Positions 50,486 through 59,290 of a DNA stretch of 64,000 nucleotides are shown piece by piece. Source of the stretch: Virgisporangium aliadipatigenens (lineage in GTDB: Bacteria > Actinomycetota > Actinomycetes > Mycobacteriales > Micromonosporaceae). The stretch covers positions 61,300-125,299 of the forward strand of contig NZ_BOPF01000035.1 of NCBI RefSeq assembly GCF_016863615.1. Direction: 5' to 3'. The translations under genes and the position numbers were made by a program. The first letter of the stretch is position 1, and each line of letters begins with the position of its first letter. The notes under the pieces are model-generated. The model made no database searches and had not been told where the DNA came from. It saw only the letters and a program-made list of their open reading frames with translations.

Positions 50486-53400
50486 CTACGACCCCGGGTC
50501 GCCGAGCCGGCTCACGGTGTCCCGGTCCAGCGCCCGACCTTCCGCGTACGCCTCCGCGAACTCCTCCCGGCCCAGCTCGGCCCGCACCTGACCGGCGAGT
50601 TCGCGGATCAGCGGATCGGTGTCGTCGTCGGTTCCACGCAGCCCGGCGGCCGCGCCGAGCAGAACCGCCGACTCCTCCGGCCGTCCGCGCGCGGCGGCCA
50701 GCTCCGCCGCGTGCACCGTCACCGCCGACAGCAGCGGCAGGTCCCCGCTCCGCCGGGCCGCCGCGAAGGCCCCGCTCAACGCCGTCGCCGCACCGGCACC
50801 GTCGCCCAGGCGCAGGCACAGGCCGGCCCGGGCACATCCGGCCAGCGCGCGCACCATGTCACCGGGGGGCGCCGTCACGCCGGAGCGTCCCGGCGGCACT
50901 GTGTCGAGCAGTTCCGCGGCCCGGGACAGCTCGCCGCGCCGGACCCGGATGCCCGCCTCGCGCACGTCGAGCACGGCCAGCGTCCAGCTCGAGGCCACCC
51001 GCGCGGCTCGGGCCCGGGCCGCCTCGATGGTCGCGATGGCCCGGTCGGTGTCGCCACTGCGCAGATGCAGCTCGATCCACCGCAGGTCGACGTTCATCCG
51101 GTCGCCCAGCGTCGGCGATCCGAACCTCGCAGCCAGTGACCGGGACTCGCGCAGGTCGGCCAGTGCGCCGTCGAGGTCGTCGTACAGACGCAGCTGCGCC
51201 CGCAGCGACAACGCGCAGGCCTGGCTCCACCGGTCGCCCGCCCGCCGGAAGCAGTCCAGGGCCGCCTCCACGTCGCTGCGCATCTGACCGATCCGGCTGA
51301 CGTTCTCGAGGAACTGTGCGCGTAGCAGGTAGGCGTAGCCGCACAGCCATACGTCGTCGCCGGCGGTCAGCTCGTCGACGACCTCCGTCACCGCCTTCTC
51401 GTCGAGGAGGAAGGCCAGCGGCAGCAGAACCAGCGCGGCTTGCGGGCCCGGCACCGCCGGTCCGGCGAGCAGCCGTTCGCTCAGCTCTCGGATCGCCCGG
51501 TGGTCCTCGCCGGCCGGCACGCTCGGCGGCCGTGACCAGATGCCGGCCTGGCTGAACAGGTGGACAACGCGGGCGCGGTCGGGGGCCGGCCCGCCCGGCG
51601 TCGCCAGCGCCTCGCCCAGCCAGTACGTGGCGTCGGAGCGCCGGCCGGACATCTGCCAGTACCAGCTCAGCGCCAGAGCCAGCCCGACCGCGCCGGTGCT
51701 GTCGCCGGTCGCGCAGAGGTGGCGCAGGGCGGCCTGCAGGTTGTCGTACTCGGCCCCGATGACCTCCATGGCCGCCAGCTGACCGGGGCCGCGCAGGCCC
51801 GCGTCCTGGCCGGCGACCAGCTCGGTGAAATGGCCGGCGGCCCGGTCCCGGACGGCGGCGAGGTCGCCGCCGGCCGCGAGGCGTCCGGCGCCGTACTCGC
51901 GGATGGTGTCCAGCATGCGATAACGGCCCGGTGCCGGTCCCAGCTGCAGCAATGACCGCTCGACGAGGCCCGCGAGCAGGTCGGGGACGGCACCGGCGGG
52001 TATCGACGAGCCGGCGCACACCGCCGTGGCCGAGGCACGGGTGACGCCGCCGGGCAGCACCGAGATCCGCTCGGCCAGCGTGCGCTCGTCCTGGGTCAGC
52101 AGGTCCCAGCTCCACGCGATGACCGCGCTCAGCGAGCGATGCCGGGGCAGCGCGGTGCGGTTGCCGGTGGTGAGCAACCGGAACCGGTCGGTCAGCCCGT
52201 CGGCCAGTTCCGGCAGGGAGAGGGTACGCAGCCGCGCGGCGGCCAGTTCGAGCGCCAGCGGCATCCCGTCCAGGTCGCACACCACCCGCCTGATGTCCGG
52301 CCAGGTGGCCGGTTCGACGTCGAATCCCGGCCGTACCGCGGCCGCGCGCTCGGTGAACAGGCGCACCGACGGCACCGCCCGGGCCCGGCCCAGGTCGAGG
52401 TCACCGGTCGGCAGCGCGAGCGGACCCAGCGGCACCAGGGCCTCTCCGTCGACCGCCAGCGGTTCGCGGCTCGTCGCCACCACCCGCAGCCCGGAGCAGC
52501 GGGTCAGCAGGGCCGTGAGCAGGTGGGAGGCGGCATCGGCGAGGTGCTCGCAGTTGTCGACGACCAGCAGGATCTCCCGGCCGCCGAGCTGGTCGACGAG
52601 GACGTCGACGTCGCCGGCACCGCGATCCTCACGGCGGTCGAGCAGGTTCCCGGACCGCGATCCGATACCCGCGAGCACCGCCGCGCCGATCTTGGCCGGT
52701 TCGGTGATCGAGGCGAGATCGATCAGCCACGCACCGTCGTGGAAGTCCCGCTGGTGGCGGCGGGCGGCCTCGACGGCGAGGCGGGTCTTGCCGGCGCCAC
52801 CGGGACCGAGCACGGTGATCAGGCGGCCGGTCCGCAGGCGTGCGGCGATCCGGGCGAGCTCGTCGTCGCGGCCGATGAAACTGGTCAGCGGCGCCGGCAG
52901 GTTGCCCGGTCCGAGCCGCTCGGCCGGAGTGGCCGCCACCGGGGCGGACGGCTGCGCGCGGAGCAGTCCCAGGTGACGGTCACGCAGCAGGGAACCGGGG
53001 TCGGCGCCCAACGCCTCGGCCAGGGTGCCGCGGAAGCGCTCGTACACGGCCAAGGCCTCGGCCGTGCGGCCCTGGGCGGCGAACGCGTCCATGAGCAGCG
53101 CGACCGCCCGCTCGTGGACCGGCTGCCCGGCCAGCAGGGCGGTCAGGCGGGCGGCAGCCGCGTCGGCGTGCCCGACCGCGATCTCGGCCTCGGCCAGATC
53201 GGTGACGGCGTCCACCGACGCATGGGCCAGCCGGGCCGACACCGCCGGGGCCACCGCGGCCAGCAGCGCCGGCTCGGCACCGGGACGGAGCCCGGGCAGC
53301 GTGAGCGCCGCACCCAGCGCGTCCACCGCGGCCCGCGGGTCGCCGGCGTGCAGGGACTCGCGGCCGGCGGCGGCCTGCTGTTCGAACCGCAGCACGTCGA

Positions 53401-53701
53401 CGTCGACGTCCCGGACGGCCAGCCGGTACCCGTCGGCCACCTGCGTGACCGCGTCGGTCGAGCCGAGGACCTTCCGCAGCCGCCACACCAGCGTCTGCAG
53501 AGCGTGCACGGGCTCGGCCGGGGGTTCGGCGCCCCAGATCGCTTCGGCCAGGACGCCCGCGCCGACGGTCCGACCGCCGGCCAGCGCCAGCCGGGCGGCC
53601 AGGCGCCGCAACCGCGTACCGGGAACGCTCACGGCCTCGCCACCACGGGAGACCGCGAACCCGCCCAGAAGGTCGACGCGCAGCCGCGCAGCCTCGTCCA
53701 T
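50486..53701 (-). CDS. AfsR/SARP-type regulator (OmpR HTH - BTAD - NB-ARC - TPR)
   Basis: A 1071-residue regulator. Residues ~5-95 form the OmpR-like DNA-binding domain (LRVDLLGGFAVSRGGEAVSV; VHALQTLVWRLRKVLG). BTAD lies at ~100-250 (VLRFEQQAAAGRESLHAGDP to AVYERFRGTLAEALGADPGS). The NB-ARC ATPase at ~275-560 has Walker A LGPGGAGKTRLAVEAA and Walker B REILLVVDNCEHLADAA. The rest is TPR-like helical. Such proteins activate antibiotic or secondary-metabolite genes in response to ligands or phosphorylation. The flavin monooxygenase downstream is the nearest candidate target. Confidence 0.9.
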   Translation of the reverse strand: MDEAARLRVDLLGGFAVSRGGEAVSVPGTRLRRLAARLALAGGRTVGAGVLAEAIWGAEPPAEPVHALQTLVWRLRKVLGSTDAVTQVADGYRLAVRDVDVDVLRFEQQAAAGRESLHAGDPRAAVDALGAALTLPGLRPGAEPALLAAVAPAVSARLAHASVDAVTDLAEAEIAVGHADAAAARLTALLAGQPVHERAVALLMDAFAAQGRTAEALAVYERFRGTLAEALGADPGSLLRDRHLGLLRAQPSAPVAATPAERLGPGNLPAPLTSFIGRDDELARIAARLRTGRLITVLGPGGAGKTRLAVEAARRHQRDFHDGAWLIDLASITEPAKIGAAVLAGIGSRSGNLLDRREDRGAGDVDVLVDQLGGREILLVVDNCEHLADAASHLLTALLTRCSGLRVVATSREPLAVDGEALVPLGPLALPTGDLDLGRARAVPSVRLFTERAAAVRPGFDVEPATWPDIRRVVCDLDGMPLALELAAARLRTLSLPELADGLTDRFRLLTTGNRTALPRHRSLSAVIAWSWDLLTQDERTLAERISVLPGGVTRASATAVCAGSSIPAGAVPDLLAGLVERSLLQLGPAPGRYRMLDTIREYGAGRLAAGGDLAAVRDRAAGHFTELVAGQDAGLRGPGQLAAMEVIGAEYDNLQAALRHLCATGDSTGAVGLALALSWYWQMSGRRSDATYWLGEALATPGGPAPDRARVVHLFSQAGIWSRPPSVPAGEDHRAIRELSERLLAGPAVPGPQAALVLLPLAFLLDEKAVTEVVDELTAGDDVWLCGYAYLLRAQFLENVSRIGQMRSDVEAALDCFRRAGDRWSQACALSLRAQLRLYDDLDGALADLRESRSLAARFGSPTLGDRMNVDLRWIELHLRSGDTDRAIATIEAARARAARVASSWTLAVLDVREAGIRVRRGELSRAAELLDTVPPGRSGVTAPPGDMVRALAGCARAGLCLRLGDGAGAATALSGAFAAARRSGDLPLLSAVTVHAAELAAARGRPEESAVLLGAAAGLRGTDDDTDPLIRELAGQVRAELGREEFAEAYAEGRALDRDTVSRLGDPGS

Positions 53702-53886
53702 CCCTCGATCATTCCGCGCGACCGCCCGCGTCCCCCAACCGAGCGCCCCGGTTGCCGGAAACCACTAGTCGACGAACAGCGGAGCGGCGGCGCGCCGCAA
53801 TGTGGATCCAGCCAGGCCGCCAGGTTGCCCTCGAGCGCGCGTCACCGGGCAATGAGTGCCCGGCCATCACGGCGGATCGACGCGGG

Positions 53887-55055
53887 TCAGTCGCGGCGGG
53901 GCGCCACCGGGGCGCTCAGGCCGGCCGTGAAGAGCCGGTGGTCGACCTCGTTCAGGGCGAAGCGCAGTGCGCCCAGCGCCACGCTGTCCGCCCCGAGGGT
54001 CGACGCGCGCACGTCCGGCACCCGCAGGCAGAGCTTCTCCAGCTCGCGGCGCAGCCGGTCGAGCACCAGGTCGGCCGAGCGGGAGAAGCCGCCGCCGAAG
54101 ACCACCAGTTGCGGGTCGAGCGTGAGCACCAGCGCGGCCGTGCCGACCGCGAGGTCCTTGACGTAGCGGCCGACCGCCGCGCGGGCCTCGCGGTTGCCGT
54201 CGCGGGCGGCGCTGAAGACCCAGGCCGCGGCGGCGTCCGGGTCGACCGTGTCGGGCACGCCGGGGCAGCGTTCCAGGTGCTGGGGGCGTTCAGCCAGCGG
54301 ACCGGCTTGAGGGCGCCGATCTCGCCGGCCGCGCCGCCGTAGCCGCGCCGCAGCCGGCCGTCGATGATGAGGCCGGCGCCCATGCGCATGCCGGCGAGCA
54401 GGAAGACGATGTCGTCGGCGTCGCGGGCGGCGCCCCGCCAGCGTTCGGCGAGGGCGGCGAGCTTGCAGTCGTTCTCGACGACGACGGGACAGGTGAACCG
54501 GTCGCTGAGGTGGGCGGCGAGGTCGACCGTGCGCCAGCCGGGCAGCGGCGTGAAGAGGGTGGTCCGGCCGGTCGCGTCGACCGGACCGGTCACGCCGACG
54601 CCCACGGCCCAGATGTCCGTTGCGGTCTTGCCCGCCTCGTTCAGGCATTTCGCGAGAACGCGGTCCAGCGCCGCAAGCCTCTTACGCGGCTGCGCGTCGG
54701 CGGCGACCGCGCAGCGGGCGGTGTGCACCACGTTGCCGTCGAGGTCGGCCAGGAGCACCAGTATCTTGTGCCCGCCCACGTCGACGCCGATGACGTGCCC
54801 CGCCCCGGCCCGGAACCGGTACCGCCGCGCCGGCCGGCCGACGACGCTGCTGCCGTCGGGCTCCACGACGGTGGCCCAACCACCGGAGACGAGCCCCTGC
54901 GCGATGACGTCGACGGCCGGCCGGGAGAGGCCGGTCAGCTTGGCCAGCTCGGTGACGGTGGCCGGCTGCTGCTCGCGGAGCGCCCGCACCACCGTCAACG
55001 AGTTGAGTTCGCGCAGCCGCGACAGGTCGGTGCCACCGAGGACCGGATCCGCCAC
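53887..55055 (-). pseudogene. ROK-family transcriptional regulator, frameshifted
   Basis: The N-terminal ~265 residues are a regular ROK repressor: HTH (ATVTELAKLTGLSRPAVDVI), sugar-kinase fold (HVIGVDVGGHKILVLLADLD; GVGVTGPVDATG; CPVVVENDCKLAALAERWRG; GYGGAAGEIGALKPVRWL). Near 54280-54300 the frame breaks. The family sequence continues in another frame as PQHLERCPGVPDTVDPDAAA, ALVLTLDPQLVVFGGGFSRS and ends at 53887. Either the gene is a recent pseudogene or the break is an assembly error. It lies next to a glycoside-utilisation locus and would be its local repressor. The 185 bp downstream (53702-53886) is empty. Confidence 0.75.
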
Positions 55056-55092
55056 GCTGCGCCTCCCGAGTTCTGCTACGGAGTTTACGAAG

Positions 55093-57381
55093 TTACCGGA
55101 AACTTACGCTGTCGATGGTGATCGCACTGTTCCCCCCGAACCAGAAGCCCATGGCGAGCTGTCCGGGAGCGGCGCGGTCGATGCCGTTCGCGGCCATCGG
55201 GATGCGGATCTCCTGGTATCCGGTGGTCAGCACGGGGCGGCCGCCGCCGTCCAGTACGTAGTCGGCGAAGAGCTTCGTGGTGCCGCCGAGGCCGAGGCTG
55301 AAGTGGGACTGCTCGCCGCCGACGGAGCCTTTGACGCGGATGACCAGATGCGTGTACGAGGAGACGGAGATGGGCACGTCGCTGCCGAGCCAGCCGCCGT
55401 TGGCGTACCGCAGCGTGAGCGCGCCGCCGGAGACGACGCCGTTGCCGCCGCCGTTGGTGAAGCCGTTGCCGCCGGTCCACGCGCCGAGGTCGTTTCGTGC
55501 GGCGGCCGGATACGGAGGCGTTCCGTCGAAGTCGTCGAGCAGGCGCCCCGCGGCACCGGGGGTCGAGACGGAGAGCGGGGTGGACGCGGGCGACGCGTTG
55601 CCCGCCGCGTCCACGGCCTGCACCGCGTAGGTGTAGGAGGTGCCGGCGGTGAGCCCGGTGTCCACATAGGACGGTGTGCTGGTCGTGGCGACCTGGGTCC
55701 CGCCCCGCAGCACGCGGTAGCCGGTCACGCCGACGTTGTCCGTGGCGGCGTTCCAGGACAGGGAGATGCTGGTCGAGGTCTGCGCCGGGGAGGCGAGACC
55801 GGTCGGGGCCGACGGGGCGGTGGTGTCCCCGCCCGTGCCGACGCCGATGGCGCCGAGGCCGAGCCAGCCGTCGGCGTGCTGGGTGGTGTTGCCGAAGCGG
55901 AGCTTCTTGGCGGCCGGGCTGAGCGCCTCCAACGGATTCTTCACGCGCATGACGAGCTGGTAGGAGCCGGCGGCCACGCCGGTGAGGCTGACGTTCGACT
56001 GGAAGTACTGCGGGTGGCCGAAATCGCGGTAGGTGGGGTCGGCGCCGACGCCCCACTCGGGGAACGCCCGGATCCGCAACGGCTGCACGGACCTGAGGTC
56101 CCACGGCGTGTCCCAGGTGCGCACGACGGCGCCGGTGGAGTCCTTGAGCCCGAGCGCGACCGTCCACGGGTAGTAGAACGGGGCGACGCCGTTGTTGACG
56201 AGCTTCACGCCGACGGTGGCGTTGCCGGTGACGCTGTTCTGGTAGTAGGCGTTGGTGGCCGTGAGGTCGTAGCCCATCAGTCGCACGGCGGCGGCGACGT
56301 TCGGGTCCGAGGCGGCGTAGTTCTGGCTGCCCTGGTTGATTTTCCAGGTGGTGTGTTCGAGTTCGATGCAGGCCTTCAGGTTGTCGACCTGGCCGGAGCC
56401 GCCGGGCCAGGAGGCGAACGCCGAAGCCTGGATCTCGGGCCGCACCTCGCCGCCCATCGACGAGGTGATCCATTTGTTCTCGGTGCCGGTGGCGAGGGCC
56501 CGGGTCAGCTGGGAGTAGCTCGCGCCGCCGAGCGACTGCGGCAGCGTGACGCCCTGCAGCGGCGAGCCCTCGCGGTAGCAGAACGAGTCGTCGTGATAGC
56601 CGATGTCGCGGGTGTTCGCGGCGCCGCCGGCCGAGTCGGGGTAACGGATCTCGAGCTTCGTCGTGTCGAACGCCTCGTCGAACGCCCGCACGATCCGCGC
56701 GCCGTTGGCGTCGGTCGGCATCAGGTTCGGATAGCTGTCGGAGCCGGTGTCCGTGTCGAACGGCCACGTGTGCCACTCGCCCCACAGCCCCACGATGCCC
56801 AGGTGGATGAAGCCGATGCGCGGGTCCCCGTCGTAGCGCGCACCGAGCGCGGCGATGAACGCCGACACCGCGTCGAGCAGGTAAGGGCTGTCGTAGTCCG
56901 GTGAGACGGTGCCCCAGTACGTGTTGTCGCGGTAGGCGACGTGCCCGTCGAAGCAGTGCGGGACGGCATTTCCGGGATGGCTGCCGGTGCCGCCCGGGTA
57001 CTCCAGGTAGAAGCGGATGGCCGCCTGGTTGCCGTACGAGGCGGTCTCGTTCAGCGCACTGTCCACGATGGACCAGTCGTACGCCGTGCAGTTCGTCGCG
57101 CTGGTCATCACCTCGGAGAGGCCGAAGTAGCTCCAGGCGAGGGAGCGCGGGTAGCCGGTGTTCTGGTTCTCGCCGGCGTTGTAGAAGCGGCCGAAGCCCT
57201 TGAGCGGGTTGTCCAGGGGGCTGGGTGCGGCGGTCAGCGGATGGTCCGTCAGGGACGGGGCCGGTGTGCCGGGCGGGGCCGGCCGGGGCGGCGGTCCGGC
57301 GGGCGCGGCCGCGGCGCTTCCGGGAACGGCACCCGCGAGAAGCAGGCAGAGGGCGGCGACGGCCGCGAGGCGTCTGCGCAT
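55093..57381 (-). CDS. Secreted DUF4832 (glycoside hydrolase-like) protein with FN3 and C-terminal carbohydrate-binding-type domain
   Basis: A 762-residue exported protein. A signal peptide (RRRLAAVAALCLLLAGAVPG) and Pro-rich linker precede a TIM-barrel-like DUF4874/DUF4832 region (NPLKGFGRFYNAGENQNTGY; IGFIHLGIVGLWGEWHTWPF; DFGHPQYFQSNVSLTGVAAG), an FN3 domain (PSAPTGLASPAQTSTSISLS; YTYAVQAVDAAGNASPASTP, ~555-640) and a C-terminal beta-sandwich (~650-762; LLDDFDGTPPYPAAARNDLG). It is divergent from the sugar importer operon, so it likely attacks or binds a polysaccharide whose fragments are imported. The substrate is unknown; alpha-galactosides are suggested by the neighbouring GH36. Confidence 0.8.
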   Translation of the reverse strand: MRRRLAAVAALCLLLAGAVPGSAAAAPAGPPPRPAPPGTPAPSLTDHPLTAAPSPLDNPLKGFGRFYNAGENQNTGYPRSLAWSYFGLSEVMTSATNCTAYDWSIVDSALNETASYGNQAAIRFYLEYPGGTGSHPGNAVPHCFDGHVAYRDNTYWGTVSPDYDSPYLLDAVSAFIAALGARYDGDPRIGFIHLGIVGLWGEWHTWPFDTDTGSDSYPNLMPTDANGARIVRAFDEAFDTTKLEIRYPDSAGGAANTRDIGYHDDSFCYREGSPLQGVTLPQSLGGASYSQLTRALATGTENKWITSSMGGEVRPEIQASAFASWPGGSGQVDNLKACIELEHTTWKINQGSQNYAASDPNVAAAVRLMGYDLTATNAYYQNSVTGNATVGVKLVNNGVAPFYYPWTVALGLKDSTGAVVRTWDTPWDLRSVQPLRIRAFPEWGVGADPTYRDFGHPQYFQSNVSLTGVAAGSYQLVMRVKNPLEALSPAAKKLRFGNTTQHADGWLGLGAIGVGTGGDTTAPSAPTGLASPAQTSTSISLSWNAATDNVGVTGYRVLRGGTQVATTSTPSYVDTGLTAGTSYTYAVQAVDAAGNASPASTPLSVSTPGAAGRLLDDFDGTPPYPAAARNDLGAWTGGNGFTNGGGNGVVSGGALTLRYANGGWLGSDVPISVSSYTHLVIRVKGSVGGEQSHFSLGLGGTTKLFADYVLDGGGRPVLTTGYQEIRIPMAANGIDRAAPGQLAMGFWFGGNSAITIDSVSFR

Positions 57382-57437
57382 GGTTCCTCCGAAGGGAGTC
57401 GGCGGGCCTCCCCGTGGGGGCTAGATACGAGGAGGTG

Positions 57438-57466
57438 TTGACAAAGTTTCCATGAGCTTCATCATT
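57438..57466 (+). promoter_or_regulatory. Candidate promoter of the sugar importer operon
   Basis: TTGACA at 57438-57443, a 17-bp spacer and ATCATT at 57461-57466 form a plausible sigma-70-type promoter in an AT-rich patch ~48 bp before the GTG start. AAGTTTCC inside the spacer also occurs (as AAGTTTCCG on the minus strand) between the ROK and DUF4832 genes near 55098-55106, and may be part of the ROK operator. Confidence 0.4.
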
Positions 57467-57513
57467 ATTAGCGGCCGCACGTCCTCCGGCACAAGATGAG
57501 ATGAGGCTCGGTC

Positions 57514-58389
57514 GTGACGAGAAGCAGCGACGACCGGCGGGTCGCCTGGGTGTTCCTGCTGCCCGTGCTCGTCGGGTTCACGGTGTTCTACCTGTATCCG
57601 ACCGCCCGCGGGATCTGGTACTCCGTCACGGACTACAGCCTGCTCAACACGCCGACGTTCGTCGGCGCCGACAACTACGCCGACCTCGCCGGCGACCCGC
57701 AGTTCTGGCGGTCGCTGCGGGTCACCGCCTACTACGTCGTCCTCAACATCGGCTCGCAGGCCGTTCTCGCGCTCGGGCTCGCGGCGCTCATGCACCGGCT
57801 GACCCGTTCGGTCGTGGTGCGGGCGATGCTGCTCGTGCCGTGGCTCGTCCCGAACGTCACCGTCGCCCTGCTCTGGATGTGGCTGCTCGACGCCAACCTG
57901 GGGCTGGTCAACCATCTGCTGTCCGGGGCGGGGCTGGGCCGGCAGGGGTTCCTCACCTCGCCGGTGTGGGCCATGCCGTCCGTCGCGCTCGTCAACACCT
58001 GGGCGTACACGGGCTACACGGCGCTGCTGCTCTACGCCGGCATGCTGCAGATCCCGGCGCACCTGTACGAGAGCGCCGCGCTCGACGGGGCTGGGGAGCT
58101 GCGGATGTTCCGGCTCATCACGCTGCCGCTGCTGCGGCCGGTGCTGGCGCTGGTGCTCGTGGTGTCGCTGATCGGCTCGTTCCAGATCTTCGACACCGTC
58201 GCGGTCACCACCCTCGGCAATCCCGCGGGGGCCACCCGCGTCGTCTACCTCTACATCTACGAGCAGGCGTTCCGGTACTTCCACATGGGATACGCCGCCG
58301 CCGCGGCCATGGTGCTCGTGGTGATTCTCGGCCTGCTGACCGCCGTGCAGCTGCGACTGCTGCGCGCCTCCCGCTCCGACCTCGCCTGA
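57514..58389 (+). CDS. Sugar ABC transporter permease (MalF-type)
   Basis: A 291-residue CUT1 permease with six transmembrane helices and the EAA loop ESAALDGAGELRMFRLITLP. GTG 57514 is preceded by GATGAGG. It is first in the operon permease-permease-binding protein-alpha-galactosidase, so an alpha-galactoside such as melibiose or raffinose is the likely cargo. No ATPase gene is present; the usual shared MsiK-type ATPase of actinobacteria would serve. Confidence 0.9.
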   Translation: MTRSSDDRRVAWVFLLPVLVGFTVFYLYPTARGIWYSVTDYSLLNTPTFVGADNYADLAGDPQFWRSLRVTAYYVVLNIGSQAVLALGLAALMHRLTRSVVVRAMLLVPWLVPNVTVALLWMWLLDANLGLVNHLLSGAGLGRQGFLTSPVWAMPSVALVNTWAYTGYTALLLYAGMLQIPAHLYESAALDGAGELRMFRLITLPLLRPVLALVLVVSLIGSFQIFDTVAVTTLGNPAGATRVVYLYIYEQAFRYFHMGYAAAAAMVLVVILGLLTAVQLRLLRASRSDLA

Positions 58390-58401
58390 GGAGGCGACGC
58401 C

Positions 58402-59265
58402 ATGTCCAGGATCGCGGCGTGGTGCACGCTCGGCGTGTTCCTCGTGCTCACGATCGTGCCGTTCTACTGGATGGTCCGCACCGCGATGACCCCCGCCGCG
58501 GACCTCTACACCGACAGCACCGGGCTGTTTCCCGACCATCCCACGACCGTCAACTTCCGGCGCGTCCTCGGGCTGGTGGACGCGGAGACCGCGCGGGCGG
58601 CCGGCGGCTCCGGGGCGCGGATCGACTTCCTGCGCTACACGCTCAACTCGATCGTCTACTGTGGACTGATCGCGGTCGGGCAGACGTTCTTCTGCGCGAT
58701 GGCCGGATACGCCTTCGCCCGCCTGCGTTTCCCCGGCCGGGACGCGCTGTTCGGGGTCATCGTCGCGGCGCTGATGGTGCCGCCCATCTTCACGCTGCTG
58801 CCCAACTTCACGCTCGTGAAGGACCTCGGCCTCATCGACACCTTCGCCGGCATGGTCGCGCCGTCGTTCCTGATGACGCCGTTCGCGGTCTTCTTCCTCC
58901 GGCAGTTCTTCCTCTCCGTCCCGGTCGAGGTGGAGGAGGCGGCCGTCATCGACGGGGCCGGTCGCTGGCGGATTTTCTGGAACGTCGTCGTGCCGATGAG
59001 CCGCGGCCCCCTCAGCACGATCGCCCTCACCACCACGGTGTGGGCCTGGAAGGACTTCCTGTGGCCGCTGCTCGTGGGCCGCGGGGAGCAGACCCGGCTG
59101 CTGACGGTGGCGCTCGGCGTCTTCCGCCAGCAGTCGCCGAACACCCAACCGGACTGGACCGGGCTGATGGCCGCCTCCACGCTCTCCGTCCTACCCGTCC
59201 TGATCCTGCTCGTCGTCCTCGGTAGACGACTCGTGCAGTCGCTCAACTTCACCGGCATCAAGTAG
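58402..59265 (+). CDS. Sugar ABC transporter permease (MalG-type)
   Basis: A 287-residue CUT1 permease. It has TM1 CTLGVFLVLTIVPFYWMVRT, the family segment LNSIVYCGLIAVGQTFFCAM AGYAFARL-type, and the EAA loop VEEAAVIDGAGRWRIFWNVV. The start (GAGGAGGCGACGCC ATG) is 12 bp behind the MalF-type gene, indicating coupling. Confidence 0.9.
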   Translation: MSRIAAWCTLGVFLVLTIVPFYWMVRTAMTPAADLYTDSTGLFPDHPTTVNFRRVLGLVDAETARAAGGSGARIDFLRYTLNSIVYCGLIAVGQTFFCAMAGYAFARLRFPGRDALFGVIVAALMVPPIFTLLPNFTLVKDLGLIDTFAGMVAPSFLMTPFAVFFLRQFFLSVPVEVEEAAVIDGAGRWRIFWNVVVPMSRGPLSTIALTTTVWAWKDFLWPLLVGRGEQTRLLTVALGVFRQQSPNTQPDWTGLMAASTLSVLPVLILLVVLGRRLVQSLNFTGIK

Positions 59266-59290
59266 CTCGGCATCCGGAAAGGCCACCGCC

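Noticed and set aside
57421..59148. Minus-strand open frame opposite the sugar permeases (575 codons)
   Set aside because: Highly charged, repetitive and without family features; antisense artefact of membrane-protein codon bias.
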